Part shown: piece by piece, positions 8,573 through 16,897 of the stretch
How the letters are laid out: each line of letters starts with the position of its first letter
Position numbering within the stretch: position 1 is the first letter of the stretch
Assembly (NCBI GenBank): GCA_028716765.1
Contig: JAQUPC010000005.1
Span: 1-39,436, forward strand
Length of the DNA: 39,436 nt
Origin: Alphaproteobacteria bacterium
GTDB lineage: Bacteria; Pseudomonadota; Alphaproteobacteria; UBA9219
Direction of reading: 5' to 3'
Translations under genes and position numbers: made by a program
Notes under the pieces: generated by a model
Seen by the model: only the letters and a program-made list of their open reading frames with translations
Told to the model about the DNA's origin: nothing
The model's database searches: none

Positions 8573-9874
8573 ATGACCCCTTCCGCCCGCCTGCAGGCAA
8601 CGATCGAGTTGCTTGGCATGATCGAAACGGTGCCGCAACCCGCCGATGCGCTGGTAAGCGGCTATTTCCGTGCCCGGCGGTATATAGGCTCCAAAGACAG
8701 GGCGGCCATCTCCGCCATGACTTATGACGTCTTGCGGCATCAGGCGCGACTCAGTTGGTGGCTGGAAAAGATCAAGGCCGGCATCACGCCGCGCGCCCGT
8801 TTTCTGGCCTATTTATTTCTGGTTGAAAACAAGAAGCCTTCGACCCTGAATGAATTGTTTACAGGAAAAAAGTTTTCGCCCGATCCCCTTACCGAGGCCG
8901 AACGGACCCTGCTAAAGAAACTGGAAGGCCATACGCTGGAACATCCGGACATGCCGGATACCGTTCCCGGCGAGTGCCCGGAATGGGCTGCGCCATCGCT
9001 GAAAAAACGTTTTGGGAAACGGTTTGACGCTGAAATGGCCGCCTTGCTCCAACCCGCCTCGCTCGACTTGCGCATCAATCCTTTGAAAACGACGCGCGAG
9101 GAAGCTCTTGCCGTCCTTCTGAAAAACGGATTCGACGCGAAGCCCTGCAAGCTGTCGCCGTTCGGCATCCGCATTCAGGGGCGCCCTGCCCTGAACACAG
9201 TTTCACTCTTGCGCAACGGTCACGCCGAGATACAGGACGAAGGCTCGCAGCTCGTGGCTCTGCTCGTGGACGCCAAACCGGGCGAACGCATCGTGGACTT
9301 TTGCGCAGGCGCTGGCGGAAAGACTTTGGCGCTTGCGGCGCAGATGAAGAACAAAGGCCGCATCGTCGCCTGCGACGTGCTTGAAAGCCGCCTCAAACGC
9401 AGCGCCGAGCGGTTTCGCCGCGCCGACGTTCACAACATCGAAGTCAAAACTCTCAACAGCGAAAACGACCCGTGGGTCAAACGCCACAAGGGAATGTTCG
9501 ACCGCGCGCTTGTCGATGCGCCCTGCTCCGGCACGGGAACCTGGCGGCGCAACCCGGATCAGCGCTGGCGTTCGCTGGGCAAAGGTCTGGAAACGCTGTT
9601 GCCGCTTCAGGCCAATATTTTGGCCAGCGCCGCACGGCTCGTAAAACCGGGTGGAAGGTTAATTTATGCCACCTGTTCTTTGCTGCCGGAGGAAAATGAG
9701 CAGCAGATCGAGCAATTCCTTACGGCTCATCCGGAATTCCAGCCCGTTCCGGTTGAGGAAGCCTGCGCGGATTTACCCAAAGTCCCGCATAACGGCCTCT
9801 ATATGGCCTTGACGCCTGCCGGACATAATACCGACGGCTTCTTCGCGGCTGTGATGCAACGGGTTCATGGTTAA
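8573..9874 (+). CDS. RsmB-like RNA m5C methyltransferase (NOL1/NOP2/Sun family)
   Basis: A 433-residue S-adenosylmethionine-dependent cytosine-5 RNA methyltransferase, probably acting on 16S rRNA (RsmB type). The SAM-binding motif is VDFCAGAGGKTLALAA, preceded by EIQDEGSQLVA. The two catalytic cysteines are in DAPCSGTGTWRRNPD and YATCSLLPEEN. The N-terminal 140 residues (PADALVSGYFRARRYIGSKDR) are the shortened NusB-related region common in alphaproteobacterial members. The ATG at 8573 gives the usual alphaproteobacterial N-terminus, though no strong ribosome site is seen. It is divergent from the sugar dehydrogenase gene across 134 bases. Substrate position is inferred from family and not from the sequence. 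Confidence 0.9.
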   Translation: MTPSARLQATIELLGMIETVPQPADALVSGYFRARRYIGSKDRAAISAMTYDVLRHQARLSWWLEKIKAGITPRARFLAYLFLVENKKPSTLNELFTGKKFSPDPLTEAERTLLKKLEGHTLEHPDMPDTVPGECPEWAAPSLKKRFGKRFDAEMAALLQPASLDLRINPLKTTREEALAVLLKNGFDAKPCKLSPFGIRIQGRPALNTVSLLRNGHAEIQDEGSQLVALLVDAKPGERIVDFCAGAGGKTLALAAQMKNKGRIVACDVLESRLKRSAERFRRADVHNIEVKTLNSENDPWVKRHKGMFDRALVDAPCSGTGTWRRNPDQRWRSLGKGLETLLPLQANILASAARLVKPGGRLIYATCSLLPEENEQQIEQFLTAHPEFQPVPVEEACADLPKVPHNGLYMALTPAGHNTDGFFAAVMQRVHG

Positions 9875-9912
9875 TAGAGATATGTCAAACTCGATCACCT
9901 CAACCAATTAAC

Positions 9913-9918
9913 TATAAT
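9913..9918 (+). promoter_or_regulatory. Possible -10 box upstream of the 567-residue membrane protein gene
   Basis: A perfect TATAAT at 9913-9918 lies in an AT-rich 145-base gap, about 100 bases before the start codon. No good -35 element is seen at the right distance, so the call is weak. Confidence 0.3.
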
Positions 9919-10019
9919 TTTATAACATGAAAACATTAATCATGCTTGATTTAAACAGGCCGCATAAAGGATAATGCTTTCGCTTTTTAATAAACTTCCT
10001 TTTCCAAACGGAGAATTTT

Positions 10020-11723
10020 ATGAGCCAGTTCGAGAAGCTTAATGAATTGATCGCCCACAGCCTTGAGCTGGAAAAAGAAATTGCCGCCACAGGCGACACC
10101 GGCGCCAGCTTTGACATAAGCCAAAAGCTTAGAATCGAAAAAAGCGGCGTCGACGGCCAATTGAAAGAACTGGCCGGCAAGCTGAAAAAGGATCTCGAAA
10201 CCAGGCGGGAAACCCGCGTAGATTTCATGGCTGTTGCCGAAAAGCTTGGCGAACAGGACATGGGCGCGCACTATCTCGATCAGGCATTGGGATACGAACA
10301 GCAAATCAAGACCCTGTCGCAAATTGTCGACGGCAATGAAATGCCGAAGGCGGAACTTCCGGTTCCTGAAGCCGGCCTCACGGACGAGGACAAGAGAGAG
10401 CAGCTTATCGATGAACAAGCCCGTCTCAACAGGCTAATATTTTTGGCGGGCCAGAATGGCGAAGACGAGTTGAAGGCCCGTCTCCGCGCCGAAAGAGAGA
10501 AGAACAAAAGATTGCTCAGGAATCTGAACGGCCAAATTGACGAAGAGGCTCCGGAGGAAACGGACCGTCCCGAAGTTCAGCCGGAAGACGAGCAACCGCC
10601 CCGCCCAACAACGCCCTTCGAGCCTACGCCTGATGCTGCCGTCCGCCCGACTGGCCGCGATACGCAGCAACCCGTCGATACCCGTGGCCTGAAGAACCGG
10701 CTTCTGTCCGGAGCAGTTTCTCTCGCTCCTACGGTTGCCGTTGGCGCTCTAACGGGTGTTGTTTCAAAACTTGGCTTGCAGTGGCTTTTGGCCAGCGCGG
10801 TAACAACGGTTCCGGCTTTTGCCAGTATTGCTGCTCTCCCACTTATGACTCCGCTCTTCACTGGTGCGGCCGTGTTGGCTCTTGCGGGAGGCATAAGCGG
10901 ACTTGCCGTTGCGTATATGTCCAAAAATCAAGAGGCGAAACAAGGCAAATGGCGCACCAAGGCCTTCATGAAAGGTTTTGCGGTGGGTGGTTTGGCCGGA
11001 GCCGGCATCTATTTGGGCTCGCTTTACGGTCTCGCGTCGCTTGGCGCCGTGGGCATCTTCGGCGCTGGCTCCCTGACGGGCGTTATGACCCGTGTGGGCG
11101 CGACCGTGATGGAAGGAAAGCGCAGTCTGAAGGACCTTGCCAAAGCCGTCGGGATTGGCGCGGTTGTCGGTGGTTTTGCCTCACTATTTGCTTCCGAACT
11201 CTTTGCTGCGCCGGATCACACCGGACTAACCCACGACGACAGAACAGGCGCCGACCCGAATCCATTGTGGAAGGAACCGGGTCAAACGGAACCGGGAACG
11301 CCTCCCGCTACTCCGGGAACAGAAACTCCGGCTCCGGGCACTGAGACCCCGGTTGCGCCGGGAGCCGGGAAGACTGCTCCAGTGCCGGGCGGAGAAATCC
11401 CGGAAAAGGGTGCCGCCCCCAAGCAACCGATGGCGGGCAAGACTGCTCCTGCACAGGAGACGTACAGAGGCCACAGAACCCCGCAACATTATGCAAAGCT
11501 TGATTCCGGTTTGAGCCGCGCCGATGTTGACGACTTGCATAGAACGTACGGAAAGATTGATCATGCTCTTACCCAACAGCAATCGACCAAGGTGTCCATA
11601 AACAACATGAGAGATGTAATGGGCCTGCCGGATAATGATCAGGCTCTTGTAAATGCCAGAGCAAAAAGCGATGCGACATTCCATAAGGCTCTTTACAAGG
11701 CATTACATCCTTCCGTTAAGTAA
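10020..11723 (+). CDS. Unrecognised protein: coiled coil, glycine-rich membrane region, proline-rich linker, C-terminal domain
   Basis: A 567-residue protein I do not recognise. Residues 1-175 are charged and helical, probably coiled coil (LEKEIAATGD, LKELAGKLKKDLETRRE, LKARLRAEREKNKRLLRNLN). Residues 178-220 are proline and acid rich. Residues 228-300 and 315-397 are hydrophobic with many Gly and Ala (GALTGVVSKLG, AGGISGLAVAYM, GGLAGAGIYLG, IFGAGSLTGVM), separated by a basic loop at 301-314; they look like several membrane helices with glycine-zipper spacing. Residues 418-480 are a Pro/Thr/Gly repeat-like linker (TPGTETPAPGTETPVAPG). The last 85 residues are a small soluble domain (LSRADVDDLHRTYGKIDHAL). 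There is no signal peptide. The ribosome site GGAG lies 7 bases before ATG. It is monocistronic between rsmB-like and trpG. Function is unknown. Confidence 0.85.
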   Translation: MSQFEKLNELIAHSLELEKEIAATGDTGASFDISQKLRIEKSGVDGQLKELAGKLKKDLETRRETRVDFMAVAEKLGEQDMGAHYLDQALGYEQQIKTLSQIVDGNEMPKAELPVPEAGLTDEDKREQLIDEQARLNRLIFLAGQNGEDELKARLRAEREKNKRLLRNLNGQIDEEAPEETDRPEVQPEDEQPPRPTTPFEPTPDAAVRPTGRDTQQPVDTRGLKNRLLSGAVSLAPTVAVGALTGVVSKLGLQWLLASAVTTVPAFASIAALPLMTPLFTGAAVLALAGGISGLAVAYMSKNQEAKQGKWRTKAFMKGFAVGGLAGAGIYLGSLYGLASLGAVGIFGAGSLTGVMTRVGATVMEGKRSLKDLAKAVGIGAVVGGFASLFASELFAAPDHTGLTHDDRTGADPNPLWKEPGQTEPGTPPATPGTETPAPGTETPVAPGAGKTAPVPGGEIPEKGAAPKQPMAGKTAPAQETYRGHRTPQHYAKLDSGLSRADVDDLHRTYGKIDHALTQQQSTKVSINNMRDVMGLPDNDQALVNARAKSDATFHKALYKALHPSVK

Positions 11724-11740
11724 TTTTTCGGGTTCGCGGT

Positions 11741-11772
11741 CAGTTTGCGTGGATGTTTTTCCCCGCAAACTG
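11741..11772 (+). other. Hairpin in the trpG leader or 3' end of the preceding gene
   Basis: A perfect 9-bp inverted repeat CAGTTTGCG/CGCAAACTG (11741-11749 and 11764-11772) with a 14-base loop begins 17 bases after the stop of the preceding gene. Its right arm overlaps a second 6-bp repeat TGTCCG/CGGACA (11771-11776 and 11791-11796). No T-tract follows, so it is not a standard terminator. It could be an mRNA 3'-end structure or part of a trp leader; I found no short Trp-rich leader peptide. Confidence 0.45.
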
Positions 11773-11888
11773 TCCGGCCTGATTTCCGGGCGGACATAAA
11801 GCCCGTAACTGCGCCGCCTCAACTCCCGTCTTTACCTGCCCCGCGCTTTCGGCCAATATCGCCAAAACGAACGCGTCCGCGGGTTTCC

Positions 11889-12467
11889 ATGCTTCTTCTT
11901 ATCGACAACTACGACAGCTTTACCTTCAACCTCGTCCAGTATCTTGGCGATCTGGGGGCCGATGTCGTCGTAAAGCGCAACGACGCGCTGACAGCCGAAG
12001 AGGCTATCCGCATGAAGCCGGACCACATCGTCCTTTCGCCGGGGCCTTGCGGGCCGGAGCAAGCCGGCATTTGCCTCGACCTTATCAAGAAAGCCGCGGA
12101 AGCAGGCGCGCCGCTTTTGGGCGTTTGCCTCGGGCACCAGTGCATCGGCCACGCGTTCGGTGGCAACGTCGTGCGCGCGCCTCTGCCGATGCACGGCAAA
12201 ATGAGCCAAATCCATCATCATGGCTTGAGCGTGTTTCAAGGCCTTCCCTCGCCATTCGAGGCGACGCGCTATCATTCCCTTATCGTCGCACGCGACGAGC
12301 GTTGGCCTGAGGTTCTGCACGTCACGGCCACGACCGACGACGGCCTGTGCATGGGATTAATGCACAAAACGCTGCCCATTCACGGCGTGCAGTTCCACCC
12401 GGAAAGCATCGCAACCGAACACGGCCACGCGATGTTGAAGAACTTTTTGGCCATCAGCCGCTCCTGA
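11889..12467 (+). CDS. trpG: Anthranilate synthase glutamine amidotransferase subunit (TrpG/PabA)
   Basis: This 192-residue class I glutamine amidotransferase supplies ammonia from glutamine to the chorismate-using subunit TrpE (or PabB). The nucleophilic cysteine is in [17 protein letters not shown] and the His-Glu pair in GVQFHPESI. The frame is open to 11745 (GTG), but the conserved protein begins [14 protein letters not shown], so ATG 11889 is used; there is no clear ribosome site in front of it. It is followed after 2 bases by trpD and then trpC, a standard trp partial operon. The large subunit trpE is not in the window and not immediately upstream, where the unrelated membrane protein gene lies. 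TrpG could serve both tryptophan and folate synthesis. Confidence 0.93.
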   Translation: MLLLIDNYDSFTFNLVQYLGDLGADVVVKRNDALTAEEAIRMKPDHIVLSPGPCGPEQAGICLDLIKKAAEAGAPLLGVCLGHQCIGHAFGGNVVRAPLPMHGKMSQIHHHGLSVFQGLPSPFEATRYHSLIVARDERWPEVLHVTATTDDGLCMGLMHKTLPIHGVQFHPESIATEHGHAMLKNFLAISRS

Positions 12468-12469
12468 AC

Positions 12470-13501
12470 ATGCCTCTTTCGGACACCCTTAATAAATTGA
12501 CGGCCCAGCAGAACCTGACGGCTGACGAAGCCAACGAGGCCTTCGACATGATCTTCACGGGCACGATGCCGAAGGAGCAGATCGCCTCCTTCCTTATCGG
12601 CCTTCGCAGCAAGGGCGAAACAACGGAAGAGATACTCGGCGCGGTGCGCTCGATGCGCTCGAACATGCTGACGATCCATGCCCCGGCAAATGCCGTCGAT
12701 ATCGTCGGCACGGGCGGCGACGGTCATGGAACGTTAAACGTGTCCACGGCGGCGGCGTTTGTCGTCGCGGCGTGCGGCATCCCGGTCGCCAAGCACGGAA
12801 ACCGCGCGGCCTCCAGCCTTTCGGGCTCCTCCGACACGCTCGGCAAGCTCGGCGTCAATCTGGAGCCCGGATGGGAAGTCCTCGAAAAATGCCTGAATGA
12901 AATCGGGATCGTGTTTCTTTACGCGCCGCGCCATCACCCGGCCATGCGTCATGTCGCCGAAGTGCGGCGGGAACTCGGCGTCCGCACGATCTTCAACCTG
13001 CTCGGCCCGCTGACGAACCCCGCGAACGTCAAGCGCCACCTGATCGGCGTTTACGATCCGGCGTGGCTGAAGCCTATGGCCGAAGTCTTGAAGGCGCTCG
13101 AGAGCGAATTTGCCTGGCTGGTTCACGGCGAAGGCCATGGCCGCGACGGCCTTGACGAAGTTTCCACCGTCGGGCCAACGGATATCGTTGAATTGCGCGA
13201 TGGAAAAATCACTTCTTTCGCCGTGACGCCCGAAGAAGTGAATTTGCCGCGAACGAAGCTTGAAAGCCTGAAAGGCGGCGACGCCAAGGCCAACGCGGAC
13301 GCCATACGGCACCTTCTGGCCGGAAAACGCGGCGCTTATCGCGACATTGTTCTTATGAACGCCGCCGCTGCGCTCGTCGTAGCCGGAAAAGCCGGGAATA
13401 TGGTTCAAGGCATAAATCTCGCGGGCGAAGCTATCGATAGCGGCGCGGCAAAGAATAAACTTGATGCGTTGACGCAGATGACAAACAAAGCTTCTTTATG
13501 A
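12470..13501 (+). CDS. trpD: Anthranilate phosphoribosyltransferase
   Basis: TrpD transfers the phosphoribosyl group from PRPP to anthranilate, the second step of the tryptophan branch. This protein has 343 residues, normal for the family. The PRPP-binding glycine loop is [18 protein letters not shown], and the anthranilate/phosphate loop is [15 protein letters not shown]. The motif [14 protein letters not shown] is also family-typical. The frame extends upstream into trpG, but the conserved start is [10 protein letters not shown] at 12470, two bases after the trpG stop. The gene ends in an ATGA overlap with trpC (13498-13501), indicating coupled translation. Confidence 0.96.
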   Translation: MPLSDTLNKLTAQQNLTADEANEAFDMIFTGTMPKEQIASFLIGLRSKGETTEEILGAVRSMRSNMLTIHAPANAVDIVGTGGDGHGTLNVSTAAAFVVAACGIPVAKHGNRAASSLSGSSDTLGKLGVNLEPGWEVLEKCLNEIGIVFLYAPRHHPAMRHVAEVRRELGVRTIFNLLGPLTNPANVKRHLIGVYDPAWLKPMAEVLKALESEFAWLVHGEGHGRDGLDEVSTVGPTDIVELRDGKITSFAVTPEEVNLPRTKLESLKGGDAKANADAIRHLLAGKRGAYRDIVLMNAAAALVVAGKAGNMVQGINLAGEAIDSGAAKNKLDALTQMTNKASL

Positions 13502-14289
13502 CCGATAAGCTTCAGCAAATTTGCGCCGGTAAATGCAGGCACATCGCCTTGTTGAAGGCGGCGAAGACTTTCGCCGATATGGATCGCGCGGCCCGCGCGG
13601 CCCCGCCGCCGCGCGGTTTCGCCGAAGCGTTGCAAAACAAGGCATTGCAAAACGGCATCGGCCTGATTGCAGAGATCAAGAAAGCCTCGCCGTCTGCGGG
13701 CCTGATCAGACCCGATTTCGATCCGGCGGCCTTGGCCGAGGCCTATGAGGCAGGCGGTGCCGCTTGTCTTTCCGTTTTAACGGATGAACCTTACTTTCAG
13801 GGCAGCAACGATCATTTGATGACGGCGCGAGAGGCCTGCTCCCTGCCCGTCTTGCGCAAGGATTTTATGCTCGACGTGTGGCAGGTGGCCGAAGCGCGGG
13901 CCATAGGCGCGGATTGCATTCTGTTGATTATGGCTGCGCTGGAAGAAGATGGCCACGCAGCGGAGATGCATGCTGCCGCCGTCGCCTACGGCATGGACGT
14001 TTTGATCGAAACGCATAACCGCGATGAGCTTGATCGCGCGCTTCGCTTGCCGTCCGGCCTCATCGGCATTAACAACCGCAACCTGAAGACGCTCAAAACC
14101 GATTTGCGCACAACGGAAGAACTCGCGCCGCATGTCCCCAAAGACCGCCTTATCGTCAGCGAAAGCGGCATCAAAACCCCGGACGACATCCGGCGCATGC
14201 GCGATACGGGCGTCGATTGTTTCCTTGTCGGCGAGTCGCTGTTGAAACAACCGGACGTGACGGCGGCATTAATAAAATTGCAGACGTAA
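13498..14289 (+). CDS. trpC: Indole-3-glycerol-phosphate synthase
   Basis: TrpC closes the indole ring from carboxyphenylamino-deoxyribulose phosphate, using a TIM barrel. This 263-residue monofunctional form contains the signature [14 protein letters not shown] with catalytic lysine, [44 protein letters not shown] and the phosphate-binding end ESGI and FLVGESLLK. It overlaps trpD by four bases (ATGA). It is not fused to trpF, and trpF, trpB and trpA do not follow; the operon ends at the terminator a few bases downstream. In alphaproteobacteria the trpFBA genes commonly sit elsewhere. Confidence 0.96.
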   Translation: MTDKLQQICAGKCRHIALLKAAKTFADMDRAARAAPPPRGFAEALQNKALQNGIGLIAEIKKASPSAGLIRPDFDPAALAEAYEAGGAACLSVLTDEPYFQGSNDHLMTAREACSLPVLRKDFMLDVWQVAEARAIGADCILLIMAALEEDGHAAEMHAAAVAYGMDVLIETHNRDELDRALRLPSGLIGINNRNLKTLKTDLRTTEELAPHVPKDRLIVSESGIKTPDDIRRMRDTGVDCFLVGESLLKQPDVTAALIKLQT

Positions 14290-14298
14290 TCCTCTGCG

Positions 14299-14330
14299 CC
14301 AGCCTACAATTACTCAGGCTGGTTTATCTT
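14299..14330 (+). terminator. Rho-independent terminator of the trpGDC operon
   Basis: A perfect 7-bp stem CCAGCCT/AGGCTGG (14299-14305 and 14316-14322) with a 10-base loop is followed by TTTATCTT. It begins 10 bases after the trpC stop codon. Confidence 0.75.
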
Positions 14331-14350
14331 AATTAAGATCCCCCGTCCCC

Positions 14351-14542
14351 TTACAAAGGCTCAGGCCATCTCTTTTCCCTTTGCCTGTATTCTGCAGGCG
14401 TTTCCCTTCTCGGTTTCATCTTTTTCACAAAAGCCTCGCCGCTTGAACGCATAAACTGCATGAGGGCTGTTTCTGGCAGTCGCCGCAATTCATATTCGGC
14501 TTTCGTCAAAGCGGGCGGTATCGCGGCAAAAACATTCGGCAT
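14351..14542 (-). CDS. Small basic protein of unknown function, downstream of pntB
   Basis: A 63-residue ORF beginning at ATG 14542, four bases after the pntB stop, with GGAG about 10 bases upstream inside the end of pntB. It is rich in Arg, Lys and Glu with several aromatic residues and reads like a small helical protein (LTKAEYELRRLPETALMQFM, ETPAEYRQREKRW). The frame is also open further upstream inside pntB, but that part has no protein-like character. I do not recognise a family. Translational coupling to pntB is likely from position. It could still be spurious, since it is short. Confidence 0.5.
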   Translation of the reverse strand: MPNVFAAIPPALTKAEYELRRLPETALMQFMRSSGEAFVKKMKPRRETPAEYRQREKRWPEPL

Positions 14543-14546
14543 TTGA

Positions 14547-15941
14547 TCACATCTCCAAAGCCTTGACGATCTCTTCGCACATCTTCTTGGCGTCCGCAAA
14601 AAGCATCATCGTGTTGTCACGGAAAAAAAGTTCGTTCTCAACGCCCGCGTAGCCCGTCGCCATCGAGCGCTTGATGAAAAGCACCGTCTTGGCCTTCTCG
14701 ACGTCCAGAATGGGCATGCCGTAAATCGCCGACTGCGGGTCCGTTTTCGCGGCCGGATTGGTCACGTCGTTCGCGCCGATAACGAACGCCACATCGGTCT
14801 GCGGAAAATCGCGGTTGATCTCTTCCAGTTCCAGAACTTCGTCGTAAGGCACGCCCGCTTCGGCCAGAAGCACGTTCATATGCCCCGGCATGCGCCCAGC
14901 CACCGGATGAATGGCGTAGCGAACCTGAACGCCGTTTTTCTTCAAGAGTTCGGCCATCTCGCGCAGCGCATGCTGAGCTTGCGCCACGGCCATGCCATAG
15001 CCCGGCACGATGATAACGCTGGCGGCGTTCTTCATGAGAAAAGCCGCGTCCTCGGCCGATCCGGACTTAACGGGACGCTCCGGACCGCCGCCGCCTTGCG
15101 TGGCCGCGGCTTCGCCGCCGAACCCGCCGAGAATGACGCTGAAGATCGAGCGGTTCATACCTTTGCACATGATATAGCTGAGGATCGCGCCCGACGAGCC
15201 CACAAGAGCGCCTGTAATAATCAAAAGCGGATTTTCAAGCGTGAACCCTGTCGCCGCCGCAGCCCATCCCGAATAGCTGTTCAGCATGGAAATCACGACC
15301 GGCATATCCGCGCCGCCGATCGGCAGGATCAGCAACAGGCCCAGCGCCATCGTCAAGACCGTTAGGGCCCAGAACGCAATCGGCGATTGCCCCAAAACAA
15401 GCGCGACGATCAACAAGAGGGTCAGAACGCCGAGGCCGAGGTTTATCCGATGCTGATGGGGAAAGACGAGCGGTTTGCCCGTAACCAGCCCCTGCAACTT
15501 GGCGAACGCCACGAGGGAGCCCGTGAACGTAATCGCGCCTATGGCAACGCCGAGACCCATTTCGATAAGACTGGAAAAATGAATCTGGCTTCCCGAAGCG
15601 ATGCCGAAAGCGGCTGGATTGAAAAACGCCGCCGCCGCAACGAGCACGGCCGCAAGGCCGACCAGCGAGTGAAAAGCCGCCACGAGCTGCGGCAAGGCCG
15701 TCATTTTGATCGCACGCGCGACAATGGCCCCTATTGCGCCGCCAAGGACGATCGCCAGAATGATCGGCAAAAACGAGGCGAGTGAAGTAAGCGCAAGCGT
15801 CGCAACGATGGCAATCGCCATGCCCGCCATGCCGAACTGGTTGCCGCGCCGGGCCGACACCGGGGAAGCGAGGCCGCGAAGCGCAAGAATAAACAGAACC
15901 GCCGCAACAAGATAAGCGAACGCAACCAGGTTTGCCGTCAT
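14547..15941 (-). CDS. pntB: Proton-translocating NAD(P) transhydrogenase, beta subunit
   Basis: PntB carries domain III (NADP(H) binding) and most of the membrane domain II of the transhydrogenase, which uses the proton gradient to reduce NADP+ with NADH. The protein has 464 residues. The first 270 are hydrophobic with about nine membrane helices (LVAFAYLVAAVLFILAL and so on). The cytosolic domain III starts near residue 290 and shows VIIVPGYGMAVAQAQHALRE, HPVAGRMPGHMNVLLAEA, FVIGANDVTNPAA and KRSMATGYAGVENELFF, all standard NADP-site motifs. It lies 4 bases after pntAB and is the last large gene of the pnt operon. Confidence 0.96.
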   Translation of the reverse strand: MTANLVAFAYLVAAVLFILALRGLASPVSARRGNQFGMAGMAIAIVATLALTSLASFLPIILAIVLGGAIGAIVARAIKMTALPQLVAAFHSLVGLAAVLVAAAAFFNPAAFGIASGSQIHFSSLIEMGLGVAIGAITFTGSLVAFAKLQGLVTGKPLVFPHQHRINLGLGVLTLLLIVALVLGQSPIAFWALTVLTMALGLLLILPIGGADMPVVISMLNSYSGWAAAATGFTLENPLLIITGALVGSSGAILSYIMCKGMNRSIFSVILGGFGGEAAATQGGGGPERPVKSGSAEDAAFLMKNAASVIIVPGYGMAVAQAQHALREMAELLKKNGVQVRYAIHPVAGRMPGHMNVLLAEAGVPYDEVLELEEINRDFPQTDVAFVIGANDVTNPAAKTDPQSAIYGMPILDVEKAKTVLFIKRSMATGYAGVENELFFRDNTMMLFADAKKMCEEIVKALEM

Positions 15942-15945
15942 GATG

Positions 15946-16359
15946 TTATTTGTCCTTTTTCCTGAACATCTGAAGCATGCGCTGCGTCACGATAAAGCCC
16001 CCGAAAATATTTACCGAGGCCAGCGACACCGCCGCCAGTCCCGTCCACTTCGACCAAGTCCACGCTTCCGGTCCAGCGGCCAGCAAGGCGCCGACGATAA
16101 TCACGGACGAAACGGCGTTCGTCACGGCCATCAACGGCGAATGCAGCGCAGGCGTCACGCGCCATACGACGTAATAACCGACAAAGCAGGCCAGAACGAA
16201 AACCGTGAGGCCGGTCAGAAAAAAGCCGTGTCCGCCGCCTGAAACGCTCTGGGCCACAAGGCTTTGCGACTGCTCGGCCAAAGCGTTCGCGAAATCCGCG
16301 AGTTTCTGCTGCTCGGAGGCGAGGCTTGTCAGGCCTGAGACTATACTGCTGCTGTCCAT
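15946..16359 (-). CDS. pntAB: NAD(P) transhydrogenase, alpha subunit part 2 (membrane part)
   Basis: This 137-residue protein is the membrane portion of the alpha subunit, encoded separately as in Rhodospirillum rubrum. After a polar N-terminus (residues 1-45) come about three or four hydrophobic segments ([60 protein letters not shown]), ending in the conserved tail RMLQMFRKK. The motif [15 protein letters not shown] is typical of domain II of PntA. It is immediately followed by pntB with a ribosome site (AAGGA) inside its last codons. It is separated from pntAA by an extra gene, which is unusual. Confidence 0.95.
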   Translation of the reverse strand: MDSSSIVSGLTSLASEQQKLADFANALAEQSQSLVAQSVSGGGHGFFLTGLTVFVLACFVGYYVVWRVTPALHSPLMAVTNAVSSVIIVGALLAAGPEAWTWSKWTGLAAVSLASVNIFGGFIVTQRMLQMFRKKDK

Positions 16360-16374
16360 ATCGGTATTTCGTTC

Positions 16375-16830
16375 TTAGGGCTTGGAAGCGGGCGCCTTAC
16401 CCGGAAGCGGGGCCTTTCCCGGAATCGGCTTGGCCGCAGGAGGCGCAGGCTGCATGGCAGGCGCAGAAGGCGCAGGCGGTACAGGTTTCATTGCGCTGGG
16501 AGCAGGCGTTTCCACGGGTTGCGCCGCATTGGGCTGAACGGCGGGAGGCGGAGCCACGTTAGGGGCTGCGTTAGGGACGGAAGGCGGAACAGCTGCCGGG
16601 GCCAAAGGCATGACAAGGGCTTGACGGCGAAGAATGTCAACTTCCGTGGTCAACTGGTTCTGCCGCTCCATATAAAATTCCAAACGGGAAGTGATCCACC
16701 CCGTTTTTTCATGCAGGTCCATCATGTAACCCGCAAAAACCAGAAACAGCGCCGCGCAACAAACGACGGAAATAGCAAGACTTGTAATCCATTGCGAGGT
16801 CAGATTTTCTTGCTCACTGGCCTGATGCAT
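16375..16830 (-). CDS. Single-pass membrane protein with proline/alanine-rich tail, inserted in the pnt operon
   Basis: A 151-residue protein I do not recognise. A cytosolic N-terminus of about 14 residues is followed by one membrane helix (residues 15-37, ITSLAISVVCCAALFLVFAG), a short amphipathic or coiled-coil segment (residues 38-72, TSRLEFYMERQNQLTTEVDILRR in overlapping parts), and then about 75 residues almost wholly of Pro, Ala, Val, Met and Asn that resemble a periplasmic spacer. A strong ribosome site GGAGGAGG about 5 bases before ATG supports real translation. It lies between pntAA (67 bases upstream) and pntAB (15 bases downstream), in the same direction. A structural or assembly role for the transhydrogenase is possible from position only. 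Confidence 0.75.
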   Translation of the reverse strand: MHQASEQENLTSQWITSLAISVVCCAALFLVFAGYMMDLHEKTGWITSRLEFYMERQNQLTTEVDILRRQALVMPLAPAAVPPSVPNAAPNVAPPPAVQPNAAQPVETPAPSAMKPVPPAPSAPAMQPAPPAAKPIPGKAPLPGKAPASKP

Positions 16831-16897
16831 AGTCGCCTCCTCCGGTTGGATATCTCAGAATGCGTGGTCGTGTGACGGAAAACACCTTTTCATGACG

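Noticed and set aside
8439..8600. N-terminal extension of the sugar dehydrogenase
   Set aside because: The 54 extra residues are not protein-like and overlap the rsmB-like gene start; conserved sequence and ribosome site support ATG 8438.
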